Shown: positions 30,501 through 36,776 of the stretch, piece by piece
Layout: every line of letters begins with the position of its first letter
Numbering within the stretch: the first letter of the stretch is position 1
Origin: Branchiostoma floridae
Taxonomy: Eukaryota > Chordata > Leptocardii > Amphioxiformes > Branchiostomatidae
DNA length: 52,507 bases
Reading direction: 5' to 3'
NCBI RefSeq assembly: GCF_000003815.2
Contig: NC_049980.1
Span: forward strand, 4,517,129 to 4,569,635
Position numbers and translations under genes: made by a program
The notes under the pieces: generated by a model
What the model saw: only the letters and a program-made list of their open reading frames with translations
The model's database searches: none
What the model was told of the DNA's origin: nothing

Positions 30501-32262
30501 TGTTGTAACAAGGAAGGTATGCCACTCAAGAATTTTATTAATACATAATTTTGTTTCGGAAGTCACTGTGAGGTCAATAAGAATGCTGCCAGAGCAGTCC
30601 TCAGGTTTAAAGTTTTTCCCATCCCAATTATTGTTTGAGAGCCAATGTTGTTGATTCTATTGTTAAATATCATTTTAAGCTTACAAAGACACAGTTTCAT
30701 CAATTTCATGATAGGAAGTTTCGCTTTTAAGGGACAGATGGGGTGAAATTTTAGTTTTCTGCCCTGCAAAAAAAGCAATTTTTCATTTGGGGTTCCAGAA
30801 TATAGCCCTGGACAATGCATTAGTTATGGTGCTCCATTTCATTGTCATTGCTCTATAATTAGAGTTAAGGATTACTCAATGTCTTATTTCTCCTTATAAG
30901 TCATGGTTAATTGTGTGTGAATCCCTCAAGGAGGAAGTGGTCACCGTGGTTGGTGCCACTTCCTCATGTCTTAACTTAAGTCTGTCATGACTAAATAAAG
31001 GGTAGCTACTTTCTATTCTCTGTATAAAATGCATAAAAGAAGTCATATCCTTAAACTGGCATCACTTAAGATTTAAATCATCATGTCATTCCTGCAGAAA
31101 TTCCTGCAGTACATATTTTTCCTGCAGGAACTTGCCTCTCTCCTGCAGAAATTCCTATGGAAATTCCAGCAGGAAAAGAATCTGTAGGAATTTTTGCAGG
31201 AAGAAAATTTTTAAAAATTGTCTATTCATGAAAGTTAGTTATTATCATATTTCACAACTGTACACCATACTTGTCATTCATATGTAAAGACTTTTGACCA
31301 AGTGCTTTTACATTGAAAATATGAGCACTTGTCAAAATGGGAACAGTGGAATTCTAAACTTTAAGTGGAGACTGTTTGTTGTAACTGTCTTTACACTTAT
31401 GCCCAATTACAGTGTTACTTACAACTTACAGTATAGAAAAAATTGTATTTTTCCCATAGAGTTTTTCTGCCCTTTTCACAGGTGTATCTTGACCTGTGAC
31501 AGTACTTAAGTGTCTTGACAGTGATTCACTATAACAGGGCAATTTTGCTGTTTAAAATCAAATGTTTTGAGGAAGTCCTTCCCACTTCTGAGAAAATTAG
31601 TCTTCGGGTGACTCATGAGGAAATGTTGATTATAATTAACACATTAAACTTTGGTAAAAGACAGTAGATTTAATAGTGTTTCTCCTGATTCATAGGGGTC
31701 ATAGCAGTAGTTAAGCCTTTTCCAAATAAATGGACAACAATCAGTCGTAGTATTGAAATATAAGAGGTGAGTAACAGTCTCTCAGCTCCCGAGAATCTAA
31801 CACTGACCCGCTAGTTCACAGACCAACACCACCTTCCGCTAAAATTAAAAAATCTCCCTCCCTCCCTCCCTCCCTCCCTCCCTCCCTCCCTCCCTCCCTC
31901 CCTCCCTCACTCACTCACTCACTCACTCACTCACTCACTCACTCACTCACTCACTCACTCACTCACTCACTCACTCACTCACTCACTCTCACTCACTCAC
32001 TCACTCACTCACTCACTCACTCACTCACTCACTCACTCACTCGAGCTCGCTCGGAGTCTCCAAACAAACAAACAAGTAAACAAACAAACAACAAACAAAC
32101 CTGCATGCCTCGGACACCCGGCAGGATGACAAGGAAGGAGAACGCCAGGATGCAGATGGCGAAGATGAAGCCGATCTCCAGGACGTCCACCGTCACTGCT
32201 GTCTTGTTGGATGCGTAAAGTGTCGGACCGCCGTCCACACGATTGAAGTCGAAGAAACCCAT
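9425..32262 (-). CDS. Dual oxidase maturation factor (DUOXA), complete 10-exon CDS, 428 aa
   Basis: ER/plasma-membrane partner that lets dual oxidase fold, leave the ER and make H2O2. Ten exons join with GT-AG borders and consistent phase: 32262-32101, 21872-21815, 21650-21516, 20719-20615, 16946-16793, 16155-15944, 15035-14874, 11530-11445, 10314-10220, 9542-9425. Predicted product: a short N-terminus with an NKT sequon (N19); TM1 about 28-48 ending in the family-typical VILPGVRG; TM2 about 55-74; a large extracellular loop with NIT (N114) and a conserved PYPILWIAEYF block; TM3 about 198-221, TM4 about 226-246, TM5 about 267-289; then a cytoplasmic tail of about 138 residues, first acidic, then with a YENYENPY motif, then Arg/Lys-rich, then acidic. 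It is longer than human DUOXA1 (about 340 aa) because of the tail. A TGA 21 nt past the exon 7 donor would give a 336-aa isoform if that intron is retained. It is divergent from DUOX at 41238. Confidence 0.93.
9585..9740 (-). repeat. tRNA-derived SINE-like element, copy 1 (box B present)
   Basis: On the minus strand it reads as a degenerate tRNA: a D-arm-like region, an anticodon-loop-like atttgtaat, and a perfect box B, gggttcgatcccgggt, followed by gggggca. The 5' acceptor half does not pair with the 3' half, so it is not a functional tRNA gene. A second copy lies about 270 bp away in the same orientation. Both sit in DUOXA intron 9. Confidence 0.7.
9855..10015 (-). repeat. tRNA-derived SINE-like element, copy 2
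   Basis: About 93 per cent similar by eye to copy 1 over its full length, including box B and the gaaacaaccagaggggc flank. The two copies in direct repeat suggest a local duplication rather than two insertions, because the flanks are shared as well. Confidence 0.7.
10220..10314 (-). CDS. DUOXA coding exon 9 (basic tail segment)
   Basis: 95 nt encoding NPYRRRISTRGVSRFQKSRK followed by KPVAAPRRRTA, a strongly Arg/Lys-rich stretch likely to lie against the inner membrane face or act as a retention or sorting signal (inference). Acceptor attccacag, donor gttaga, two bases carried over. A MITE at 10411-10618 ends about 95 bp upstream of its acceptor. Confidence 0.8.
10411..10618. mobile_element. 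Long-TIR MITE with TA target duplication
   Basis: Terminal inverted repeats of about 65 bp begin gaattttt and contain a perfect 31-bp arm made of gtaagcaaacgtacctcc and aaattttcgatgg. The inner part also folds (gacctag/ctaggtc). TA flanks both ends, consistent with a Tc1/mariner-type element. It lies in DUOXA intron 8. Confidence 0.8.
10704..10928. mobile_element. Palindromic MITE, family 1, copy 2 (decayed right end)
   Basis: Starts tactgtaaatgcagaaatg and ends near gatgcatttacac. Inner blocks (ggtggtggtttt, cgaacttagatgc) match the other family 1 copies. The last few bases of the right terminus have mutated. Confidence 0.75.
10936..11240. repeat. Repeat family 4, diverged copy
   Basis: Diverged and inverted relative to 20880-21137 and 36777-37160: shared blocks include ggtgttccggacc, tatcacacgggct, a ttgaatacctgatt block and the aatacaacac...gtattc end. 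Lies in DUOXA intron 8. Confidence 0.6.
11244..11346. repeat. (CTCA)n/(CT)n microsatellite
   Basis: Compound simple repeat of ctcactca, ctgactgactca and a (ct)n core. It lies about 100 bp downstream of the exon 8 donor in DUOXA intron 8. Confidence 0.9.
11445..11530 (-). CDS. DUOXA coding exon 8 (cytoplasmic tail)
   Basis: 86 nt, acceptor tttcctacag, donor gtaaaa, ending in phase 0. Encodes DSPKEVSRLVPSKNGPPTDD then NAIYENYE. ADSPKS in the tail of human DUOXA1 is loosely similar to DSPKE. Reading phase agrees with both neighbours, which supports it despite its small size and the 3.3-kb intron before it. Confidence 0.82.
11712..11942. mobile_element. Palindromic MITE, family 2, copy b
   Basis: taacgctagttcacctttat at the left and aaataaaggtgaactagcgtt at the right (first 20 bases diagnostic), with the ggtaacctatatccgtt mirror inside. 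About 231 bp. It lies in DUOXA intron 7. Confidence 0.85.
12129..12341. mobile_element. Palindromic MITE, family 2, copy c
   Basis: More diverged copy: left end taacgctgtttcaacttta, right end gataaaggtgaactagcatta. The inner ataacctatatacgttgt block is still recognisable. About 213 bp, in DUOXA intron 7. Confidence 0.75.
12342..13264. other. DUOXA intron 7 interval, nothing recognised
   Basis: AT-rich DNA with short tandem-like words (acattacatgaaacagacat) near 12500 and a very AT-rich stretch at 12840-12960. No coding signal. Confidence 0.5.
13265..13483. mobile_element. Palindromic MITE, family 2, copy d
   Basis: Left end taacgttagttcaccttta, right end ggtcaactagcatta, inner ggtaacctatatccgttgt paired with acggataaaggttacc. 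About 219 bp, in DUOXA intron 7. Confidence 0.85.
13740..14740. repeat. Degenerate interstitial telomere-like (CCCTAA) array
   Basis: Long runs of cctaaccctaaccc variants with interspersed acacctaggtcgagt words. The longest regular stretch is around 14610-14640, followed by a (ccctac)n run at 14683-14725. The metazoan telomere repeat on this strand is CCCTAA. A LINE fragment interrupts the array at 14080-14410. It lies in DUOXA intron 7, just downstream of exon 7 in gene orientation. Confidence 0.8.
14080..14410 (-). mobile_element. 5'-truncated LINE with 7-bp target-site duplication
   Basis: On the minus strand this encodes the end of a non-LTR ORF2: FAYRGAESWNALPLTVKTAP then a stop, the typical 'RGAxxWNxLP' C-terminus. 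A short 3' UTR and an (aaat)n tail at 14080-14100 follow. aacgata occurs on both sides (14073-14079 and 14411-14417), a convincing target-site duplication. It is inserted in the telomere-like array. Confidence 0.85.
14851..14873 (-). other. In-frame read-through extension of exon 7 to a stop codon
   Basis: If the gtaggg donor at 14873 is not used, the frame continues seven residues (...RVESLK) to TGA at 14853-14851. Such a product would lack the YENYENPY, basic and acidic tail segments. Intron retention or early polyadenylation could produce it; neither is shown by the sequence. Confidence 0.45.
14874..15035 (-). CDS. DUOXA coding exon 7
   Basis: 162 nt encoding the end of TM5 (LICVILGAIILFID) and an acidic cytoplasmic segment ending SEASP. 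Acceptor cccaaag. The chosen donor is ccccg/gtaggg, a moderate site, supported because the one carried base joins in frame with exon 8 (GAT, Asp). If the donor is skipped, the frame runs seven more codons to a TGA at 14853-14851, giving a short-tailed protein. Confidence 0.88.
15417..15627. mobile_element. MITE with AGGGCG termini
   Basis: agggcgtggtcatataggtc at the left is mirrored by gacatctatgtgactgcgccct-type sequence at the right end (15598-15627). Next inward, gtgcgattgtcatacgat pairs with atcgtacaatgatcgcac. About 211 bp, in DUOXA intron 6. Confidence 0.7.
15750..15885. repeat. Short degenerate repeat of cgtaattcgtagcg
   Basis: ccgtaattcgtagcgaaag, cacgtaattcgtagcgagg, gcgtaattact and gcgtaatacgtagc follow one another in DUOXA intron 6. 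A small degenerate tandem repeat, function unknown. Confidence 0.6.
15944..16155 (-). CDS. DUOXA coding exon 6
   Basis: 212 nt encoding the rest of TM3, TM4 (GAYFMMLTGGVMLLGNILFA), the short loop GLRFGPELKIPIGTT and the start of TM5 (FHYGWCFWLTLAV). Acceptor ttatttctag, donor gtgagt. The incoming base completes the split Trp codon and one base is carried over. Confidence 0.95.
16700..16770 (+). mobile_element. LINE/SINE 3' tail ending in (CATTGT)n, plus orientation
   Basis: gggcactaatatgcaataaac followed by (ttcattgtcattgtcattg). The same kind of 3' end, in opposite orientation, is at 16961-17100 and again at 43571-43640. The (CATTGT)n microsatellite tail points at DUOXA exon 5, whose donor is about 25 bp away. 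Confidence 0.65.
16793..16946 (-). CDS. DUOXA coding exon 5
   Basis: 154 nt encoding the end of the extracellular loop and the start of TM3: GLPYPILWIAEYF, then WGRSYRLSGFYAHIMLW, a highly conserved DUOXA stretch. Acceptor tatctgccag; donor gtatgt after two bases of a Trp codon. LINE 3' tails sit about 15 bp upstream of the acceptor and about 25 bp downstream of the donor. Confidence 0.95.
16961..17400 (-). mobile_element. LINE 3' fragment with zinc-knuckle ORF remnant
   Basis: Minus-strand frame 17384-17166 encodes CTLCNSNRIENEVHLILEC, the C-x2-C-x8-H-x4-C cluster near the end of non-LTR ORF2 proteins. The frame stops, and after about 200 bp of 3' UTR a tail of the form aataaagatcattgtcatt ends about 15 bp before the DUOXA exon 5 acceptor. 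5'-truncated and inactive. Confidence 0.75.
17721..17948 (+). pseudogene. Penelope-like element: GIY-YIG endonuclease C-terminal fragment
   Basis: The 75-codon frame contains PGHFIILDKVQILDTE, then RGVKEAIYIKAHQPTLNRDG and RYRLPGIYDSLL. This R-x2-KEAI-x-I...P-x-LNRD-x-G pattern is characteristic of the GIY-YIG endonuclease domain of Penelope-like retroelements, where the Glu of KEAI and the Asn of LN are catalytic-core positions. After the stop, a cctgaagaagg-type stretch follows, as in many such elements. The reverse transcriptase is not present. Inserted in DUOXA intron 4. Confidence 0.75.
18076..18184 (-). pseudogene. Degenerate partial copy of DUOXA exon 4 3' end and donor
   Basis: gagcttacaaca, a tagattga-caa block, an accaatacttacc block and gaagaagttgca-cctcgtgtcc parallel 20541-20650 in the same order. 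The match spans the last 30-odd bases of exon 4, its splice donor (here an intact gtaagt) and about 70 bp of intron. The coding frame is shifted, so it is a relic of a local duplication that was later separated from exon 4 by the C-D-D-C block. Confidence 0.65.
18299..18778. repeat. Repeat C, copy 1
   Basis: 480 bp from ttaaggtcgcataacac to ctgtgttctgctacc. Practically identical to 19785-20264 in the same orientation, and a diverged inverted copy is at 2436-2830. The open frames on both strands lack ATG starts that fit a gene and are poorly conserved, so it is treated as non-coding. Confidence 0.93.
18780..19281. repeat. Repeat D, copy 1
   Basis: 502-bp unit from ttaaccaaagtgggaattcc to caaggtcaagtttgc, immediately repeated at 19282. 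The copies differ by only a few bases and by the length of the poly-C run. Contains a perfect X-box palindrome at 18895-18908. Confidence 0.95.
18895..18908. promoter_or_regulatory. Perfect X-box (RFX-type) palindrome
   Basis: gttaccatggcaac fits the RFX consensus GTNRCC-N(0-3)-RGYAAC on both half sites and is embedded in a larger gccgtt/aacggc inverted repeat. An identical site occurs at 19397 in the D duplicate. Confidence 0.5.
19282..19784. repeat. Repeat D, copy 2
   Basis: Head-to-tail copy of 18780-19281. Diagnostic differences are acgggaccgac against acgtgtccgac, and ggcgtcg against ggcgacg. X-box at 19397-19410. Confidence 0.95.
19397..19410. promoter_or_regulatory. Perfect X-box (RFX-type) palindrome, second D copy
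   Basis: Same 14-bp palindrome as at 18895, carried by the duplicated D unit. Confidence 0.5.
19785..20264. repeat. Repeat C, copy 2
   Basis: Direct repeat of 18299-18778. With the tandem D units between, the block reads C-D-D-C, i.e. 480-bp terminal direct repeats around a 1-kb core. No reverse transcriptase, primer-binding site or convincing target duplication was seen. Confidence 0.93.
20615..20719 (-). CDS. DUOXA coding exon 4
   Basis: 105 nt encoding the middle of the extracellular loop (IDYNERFWW then RNFFGPF), matching the INYNEEF block of the vertebrate protein. Acceptor tttctccag, donor gtaagg, one nucleotide carried over at each side. A degenerate copy of its 3' end and donor lies downstream at 18076-18184. 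Confidence 0.93.
20880..21137. repeat. Repeat family 4, copy 2
   Basis: Matches 36890-37160 nearly base for base: ttatgtcataaacccctg, gaaatgcgccagaagttgaac, tcgaacaaa, the gtattcgaactttcgatggcg block, and cgtcacaggtatgac at the end. In DUOXA intron 3. Confidence 0.9.
21516..21650 (-). CDS. DUOXA coding exon 3
   Basis: 135 nt encoding the start of the large extracellular loop (WEVSEVETGVQYKAF then GVKIGLRAANITLK). The YKAF and G-x-NITL blocks match vertebrate DUOXA. N114 is a glycosylation sequon (NIT). Acceptor ttttccag, donor gtacgg; both borders split a codon after its first base. Confidence 0.95.
21815..21872 (-). CDS. DUOXA coding exon 2
   Basis: 58 nt encoding TM2 (RLYFALKVFFSIFVLAVIM). 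The acceptor follows a long pyrimidine run and the donor is a consensus gtaagt. Incoming phase 0, leaving one nucleotide. Too short for most ORF searches. The intron before it is about 10.2 kb. Confidence 0.92.
22102..22114 (+). promoter_or_regulatory. CTCF-like motif
   Basis: cactaggaggcgc matches the core of the CTCF consensus (CCASYAGRKGGCRS) except the first C. In DUOXA intron 1. A motif of this length gives only weak support by itself. Confidence 0.25.
23773..24058. repeat. Tandem duplication of about 155 bp
   Basis: aattgcctgacgggtcac, cttgggcaatgtctaaatgg, a gtcaacaacacaa block and cagcgtggctttggtcacg (23773-23890) recur with minor changes at 23930-24058 (aattgcctattgggtaac, cttgggcactgtctaaatgg, gtcaacaacacaa, cagcgtggttttggtcacg). 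Two copies only. Confidence 0.85.
25190..25390. mobile_element. Decayed family 1-like MITE
   Basis: Termini tactgtaattcac and gaattacagta, with internal cacggt/accgtga mirrors. Diverged from the family 1 copies but with the same build and about the same length (201 bp). In DUOXA intron 1. Confidence 0.6.
26883..27398. mobile_element. TIR element with ATATGGATGACATC ends
   Basis: atatggatgacatctg at the left is mirrored by gaggatgtcatccatat at the right, about 515 bp apart. Related ends occur at 37979, 39402 and 40594. The right part (cacgctcgcatctgagttttgg, first 20 bases diagnostic) is matched by the solitary end at 40594-40650. No transposase frame seen. Confidence 0.6.
29130..29265. repeat. 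GC-rich nest of short hairpins
   Basis: Runs of C and G (ggggaggcccccc, agaggggggaaccccct) are followed by gcgcagcttgcgctgcgc and a cggcc-ttcg-ggccg stem-loop with a TTCG loop, ending in a poly-C run. The composition is sharply different from the AT-rich intron around it. Confidence 0.7.
30293..30455. repeat. Dispersed repeat, partner of 6629-6858
   Basis: Shares the cacagaggacgga and gtccccagctgcaaaattc blocks with the left-hand copy. Class unknown. Confidence 0.6.
31091..31205. repeat. Cluster of TTCCTGCAGGAA-type palindromes
   Basis: Variants of ttcctgcag, ctgcaggaa and aaattcctgcag recur about eight times on both strands within 115 bp. It resembles the self-complementary word clusters at 47340-47780. 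It may be a small degenerate fold-back element. Confidence 0.6.
31855..32046. repeat. (CCCT)n(CTCA)n microsatellite next to the DUOXA exon 1 donor
   Basis: About 50 bp of (ccct)n followed by about 135 bp of (ctca)n, then aaacaaac repeats up to the exon. On the transcribed strand of DUOXA this gives (GAGT)n then (GGGA)n starting about 55 nt into intron 1. Confidence 0.95.
32101..32262 (-). CDS. DUOXA coding exon 1
   Basis: 54 codons from ATG to ...GVRGMQ, ending in phase 0 at a gtttgt donor. The ATG follows aggagcaccaag, and an acceptor (ttttttcag) lies only 15 nt upstream of it, so transcription must start in an earlier non-coding exon. The exon encodes the N-terminal segment with N19 (NKT) and TM1 ending in VILPGVRG, a DUOXA signature. 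Chosen over later ATGs because the N-terminal length and TM1 position match the family. Confidence 0.95.
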
Positions 32263-32446
32263 CTTGGTGCTCCTTATCTGAAAAAAAGTATTTGTATCAA
32301 AATATTAAAAAAAACAAGTTCACATTTTGATAAATTTGTTCAAACCACACAACTTACTTTTTTCTCCTCAGAAATTCTTTTGATAATGCCGACAGGAAGA
32401 ATTATACACACAAATGGAGCAAGAGATTAAAAAATTTTATCTCTTG

Positions 32447-32590
32447 AAGCTTTCCACGAAATTGTCTTCCGGGAGGGATGTAAAACGGGGGTCCCGTGCT
32501 CAAGGACTTGCCTCGACCACGTTAATCAGCCTCATTTATTCATTACTCATTGGGTTCCTACTGGCTAGCAAAATACACCAGATATTACTA
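32447..32590. repeat. Dispersed repeat, partner of 35500-35660
   Basis: ccacgaaattgtcttccggg, aaaacgggggtcccgtgctc, cctcgaccacgtta-tcagcctcatt and aaatacaccagat are shared with 35517-35654. Upstream of DUOXA exon 1. Confidence 0.75.
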
Positions 32591-33041
32591 TTATTATTAA
32601 GTTTGTATTGCATATATATACCCGTTAAACCGCTATATTTTTATGATGGTACGAGGTTTGTACTACTGAAGAGGACAACTTACTACAAGCTACATATCTG
32701 AGGGACGTCCCTAACCAAAGCTAGTGAAGTGAGGAACTTTGATCCTTTCCCAAGAGCACAACATCAGAACAAGTCAGAGGATTTCAACATTTGTTAGAAT
32801 GGTCCACAGATTGATATCCCCAACTAAGAGATGCATTTTTATCTTGCCATGTATTGTTGCTCGTCTTTTAAATACATGTCATAAGGGTGCAGATTCCTGC
32901 AAGTGCAAGGGGTAACAAAGTTACAAATTGACTAAACTTCATTTTAGTGTGATTGTGGAAGAAAGTTACAAGGGGCTGATTTCAGGTGTTGCCGTAAGAC
33001 TAAGAGCTTTTTTTTTTCTGGGATGGCAAACATACAAATCT

Positions 33042-33100
33042 AAAATTGCATGCAATGTAACAAATTAGAATTTGTTACTACTTCCATTGCATGCAATTTT
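33042..33100. repeat. Near-perfect 59-bp palindrome
   Basis: aaaattgcatgcaatg and cattgcatgcaatttt form the arms. Between them taacaaatt/aatttgtta form a second inner stem. Could extrude as a cruciform; probably a tiny fold-back element in the DUOXA 5' region. Confidence 0.85.
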
Positions 33101-33638
33101 TGCTAAGAATTTTGAAAGTTAAGTGTCATTGGTAAAAGAGTTGTTGTTACAGTTTACAACTTTGTGGTACACTTTTGTTCTTAGTTTCTTTTTATGAAAA
33201 TAGTTGCCCATACTCATAGCTTGGTCTATTTTGCACCCTTTTGCAGATATCCGTGCAACATATAGAGGACAATACGTTCCACATGTTCATGTCCACCCGG
33301 AAACAAATAAATGGCACCCTCACCCCACAGCGTTACCGAATCTCCCCCGATAAGGTTCAGTGCCGCGCTGCCACCCCAGTGCAAGATTTGTGCCCAACTT
33401 TTGATCACAAAACTTATGATCTTGGACGTTTTTGCAGGCTACATTTCTAAACTGCATTTTCTACGATAGTTAAGCTCACATTGGAGCCAGAATACACCGT
33501 GGTTGACTGTTTAGATCGCTCATAAATGCTACCAAAACATACGATAACTTAATCTGCTCACTGCACAATCAGCAAAACAGCACAGTGCTGGAATCCCGCA
33601 CTGAAGAGGGAAATTCAAACATCTTCGAGGTTTCTTAC

Positions 33639-33850
33639 CTTCAAGAAATGGACTGAAGAAGTCTTTGGGCTCTCTCCCTCGGACGAGGAAGCCTTCAAAG
33701 TGTCTTGAGAACAAAAGTAGAAGGTGTGGTCTCGGCGTGTCTGACCTCACCGATGCAAATTCGGCTTCTTCGTATCGGACGGTGCAAGTTTCGGGCCGGA
33801 TCACTTTGCGGAGGGATTTTTTCACAAACATCCATCTAAGCCACGCCCCT
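33639..33850 (-). other. Probable DUOXA non-coding first exon (5' UTR)
   Basis: The acceptor 15 nt upstream of the DUOXA ATG requires an upstream exon. The best candidate ends with a consensus donor, tgaag/gtaaga, at 33638 on the minus strand. It lies in a relatively CpG-rich 250-bp stretch that could hold the promoter. The transcription start is not determined, so the left limit given is notional. Confidence 0.45.
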
Positions 33851-33879
33851 TTTGTGACAAAGGGGTACCTCACTTCCGG

Positions 33880-36099
33880 GTTTCAACTCAATGAGCTGAA
33901 ATAAGCGGTTTGGAATGTCGCTGAGGACAATAGTATAAACAGGAACACCTCAGGTACATAGAAGAACATACAAGAAAAGGTTTCTCTTTCGCCAGCTTCG
34001 GGATTCAACATATTTTTGTAACAAAAGGTGAAGACAAGGCAAGGAAAATGGTTTTGGGAACAGACAACATGGTTTCATGATAACGATCTACGTTGTACAC
34101 CATGTATATAGAGGAAAAAGATCTTATGATATAAATAACTTGGAAATTCGTAAGACAGGTGAGAATAAGCGGTCATAAATGAATATAGACTGAAACAGGA
34201 AGATACTACAATGTTGTCCCTGACCAAAGATTTTGTCCAAAGCATAGCGAAAATGACTTACACTTTGTCAAAATGTCGTACCTAATAAGTCATTCACATT
34301 TCTTCGTTTAAAAACAACAGATTTCATGAGATTTGATGTCACAAGAATGCTTGGCTATATCTTTAGACTGTCCATAACGCAAAGATAAGTACATGTAGAA
34401 ACATAAGATATTGATTTATTCAAAAAAAAAGAATTTGATATCAGAGATTTACGTACGATTAGCCTTTATTGTTTAAGATGTAGAATGCTAAGATTCTGTA
34501 TTCCTAATTTGTTGTTTATAGTTGACGTAAAGTCACGGTACTTTTTCAATAAAGTTTCTCCGTATTTAACAGCTGCATTGACACGTTATGTGTAATGTAG
34601 TACTAGTAGTAATGTACTAGTATATTGTCCGGCTGATTTTCTTGGTCAGATGATGCATTAATACACGTCAACACGACACATCAATGTGTAAAATGTTGAC
34701 TTTGGGGTGTTCGATTGTTCAGAAGGAGACCCGCCCCCTCCCCCGCAAAAGGAATAGGTTGGAAACTTTTTTCCTCGAAGAAGTCGATGGCGAGCATTCT
34801 CAGATGGCCAGGTGGTGTTACGTGTTCATTCCTGTGGTCACGAGCCTGAGGCCCGGACCCGGTTACATCATTTTCTTAGAACCTGACCACACAGGTTAAC
34901 TTCCTTGAATGTTTAGAGTATTGGTAAATTCTTTATTTGTATCTGTATCTATATAGCCGATATAACCGCCGTTCGGCGTAACACACCAGCTTCGCAGGCA
35001 TGCAGAAAGTTACTAGACTGGCCATTTCTCCAAAGCACCGTTTGCTTTGGTCTGGGTACCACATTAGCCTCCACCAGGCCTTCCTATACACCTTTCTCAC
35101 CCGGCGGCCATGATAGTTTGAAGACGAGGTCAATGAGGCAAATACACAAAACTTATTTCTAAAATCAGTTCTCATTTAGTTTTCCCCAAAACTACACAAA
35201 TTCTCATGATATAAGATAGAATAATAAATATTACAAGTAGTGTTATGCACCGAAAGATGTAGCAATTTAGGGTAGTGTAGACTGATCCCATAGTCCCTTA
35301 AGAGATGCAAAATAAAAACATAATAATGCAAATTTTTGACGGATTTGCAGCCGTTCACTTATTGGTCCCTTTCCTAATTGGCAGGCTGTCATTGGTTGAA
35401 CTGCTAATTATAATGGACAGTCTTTTGTTTGCCGCATTGAACTCGTTTTAGATTTATCATGGCCGCCGCGTGAGAAAGGTGTATGGAGGCATGGACCGGA
35501 GCATTGATTCGACAAAAATTCCACGAAATCGTCTTCTGCGAGGGACATAAAACGGGGGTCCCGTGCTCGAGGAGGTGCCTCAACCACGTTAAACAGCCTC
35601 ATTACTTACATTGGGTACCTATTGCCTATGGCACTGGCTGCAAATACACCAGATGATATAAAAATGAGTAAGGAAGTGTTGGCTTAGGAATGCCAGTCCA
35701 TGTTCACGTTAACATTACCATAAAGAAACCAGTACAATCTAAACTAGAAAGCATGAAAAAGCCTAAAAATACATTAAAAAAAGCCGGAGCCGAACTTCTG
35801 CTTGGAGAATAACAGAAAACGGTAGGGAAAACGCGACAAATTTAGCCTCCTAACATCTGCTTGGAGTTTACTACCAAGGCTTCTGAGAAGGCCTACCGGC
35901 TTTGGGAAAACCCCTTCATGTTTACACATTAACAAATATAAACACCATCAAGCTGACACATTGAACTTTTGTACTCACTTAGAGTCAATACAGGAACCAT
36001 TAAGTGACGCAGGTGTCAGGACGTTAGGGTAGGGTCAAGTTAAAAATTCACCTAGGGTCTCGCCAGTCTATAAGCCATGTTAGTTCACATGTGCGTATA
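33880..36099. other. Intergenic interval between DUOXA and DUOX, left part
   Basis: AT-rich DNA with no gene seen. It holds a possible retroelement 3' tail (minus strand, tatctatatagccg...gatacagatac, 34930-35110), an inverted-repeat pair acacctttctcac...ggcggccatgat (35089) and atcatggccgccg...gagaaaggtgt (35457), and the dispersed repeat at 35500. Confidence 0.5.
35408..35660 (-). repeat. Dispersed repeat containing a 64-codon frame
   Basis: Minus-strand frame 35602-35408 starts MRLFNVVEAPPRARDPRFMS and continues LAEDDFVEFLS, resembling the beginning of a transposon-encoded or domesticated protein. The partner at 32447-32590 has lost the frame. Family not recognised. Confidence 0.5.
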
Positions 36100-36306
36100 T
36101 GCTGTAAATGCAGAAATGTTCGCAGTGGTTTTATGTTCGCGGTGGCAACTTCACCGCGAATTAGAAAACCACCGCGAACATTTTCCATGGTAGTAAGAGA
36201 CTACACTACAAGGTGCTACCACGAACCACCGCGAAAAGTCCTTTTTCCCGCTACCGCGAAATTAAACCCCCGCGAACTTAAATGATATGCATGCGCATTT
36301 ACAGTA
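36100..36306. mobile_element. Palindromic MITE, family 1, copy 3
   Basis: Left end gctgtaaatgcagaaatgtt (first base changed), right end gcgcatttacagta, inner cgcggtgg/ccaccgcg mirrors. Its right TA is shared with the element that follows. Confidence 0.85.
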
Positions 36307-36574
36307 TTCAAGTCCGTATGAGCTCGAGGTCCGTATGGGATTCTTAGCCTCTACCAGGCTCCACAGGTCGCTAGAAAAACAGGAGAATTTGGAGAAACAT
36401 GTATACATAAAATAATGACAAATACATAGGAGTTAGTTGTTCGGGGAGTATGGTTTGCGACCGCTGACATGTTATCTGGCTATATTGACGGTCGTATTTT
36501 TATCATTTTTCTAGCGACCTGTGGAGCCGGGTAAAGGCTAAGACTTCCATACGGACTCCATACGGACTTGAATA
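36305..36574. mobile_element. TIR element with TATTCAAGTCCGTATG ends
   Basis: tattcaagtccgtatg and a ggctccacaggtcgctagaa block at the left are mirrored by ttctagcgacctgtggagcc and catacggacttgaata at the right. About 270 bp with arms of about 70 bp. Directly abuts the family 1 MITE on its left. Confidence 0.85.
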
Positions 36575-36776
36575 TATACGGCTATACGAGTTATACAGTA
36601 AACATGTTTACACCATGCATCAAGGTACTGTAATACATGGACATATGCACACACTTCGAATTCAAATCAAAACAAAAACCATTAACTGATCATGACGCAG
36701 ATACAGGTGTCCGAAATGTATGAAGCTTTGATTGTGGATCCAAAGTCAAAGCGGTAAGCCAGGTATGGGCAGGTTA

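Larger units (their letters stand above)
21873..32100 (-). other. DUOXA intron 1 (about 10.2 kb), mostly unassigned
   Basis: No exon-like segment was found in this long first coding intron. Open frames up to 120 codons exist (for example 28562-28924, in a CpG-richer stretch 28180-28900), but none is recognisable. Assigned contents are listed separately: duplicated unit at 23773, MITE at 25190, TIR element at 26883, GC hairpins at 29130, palindrome cluster at 31090 and microsatellite at 31855. Confidence 0.6.
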
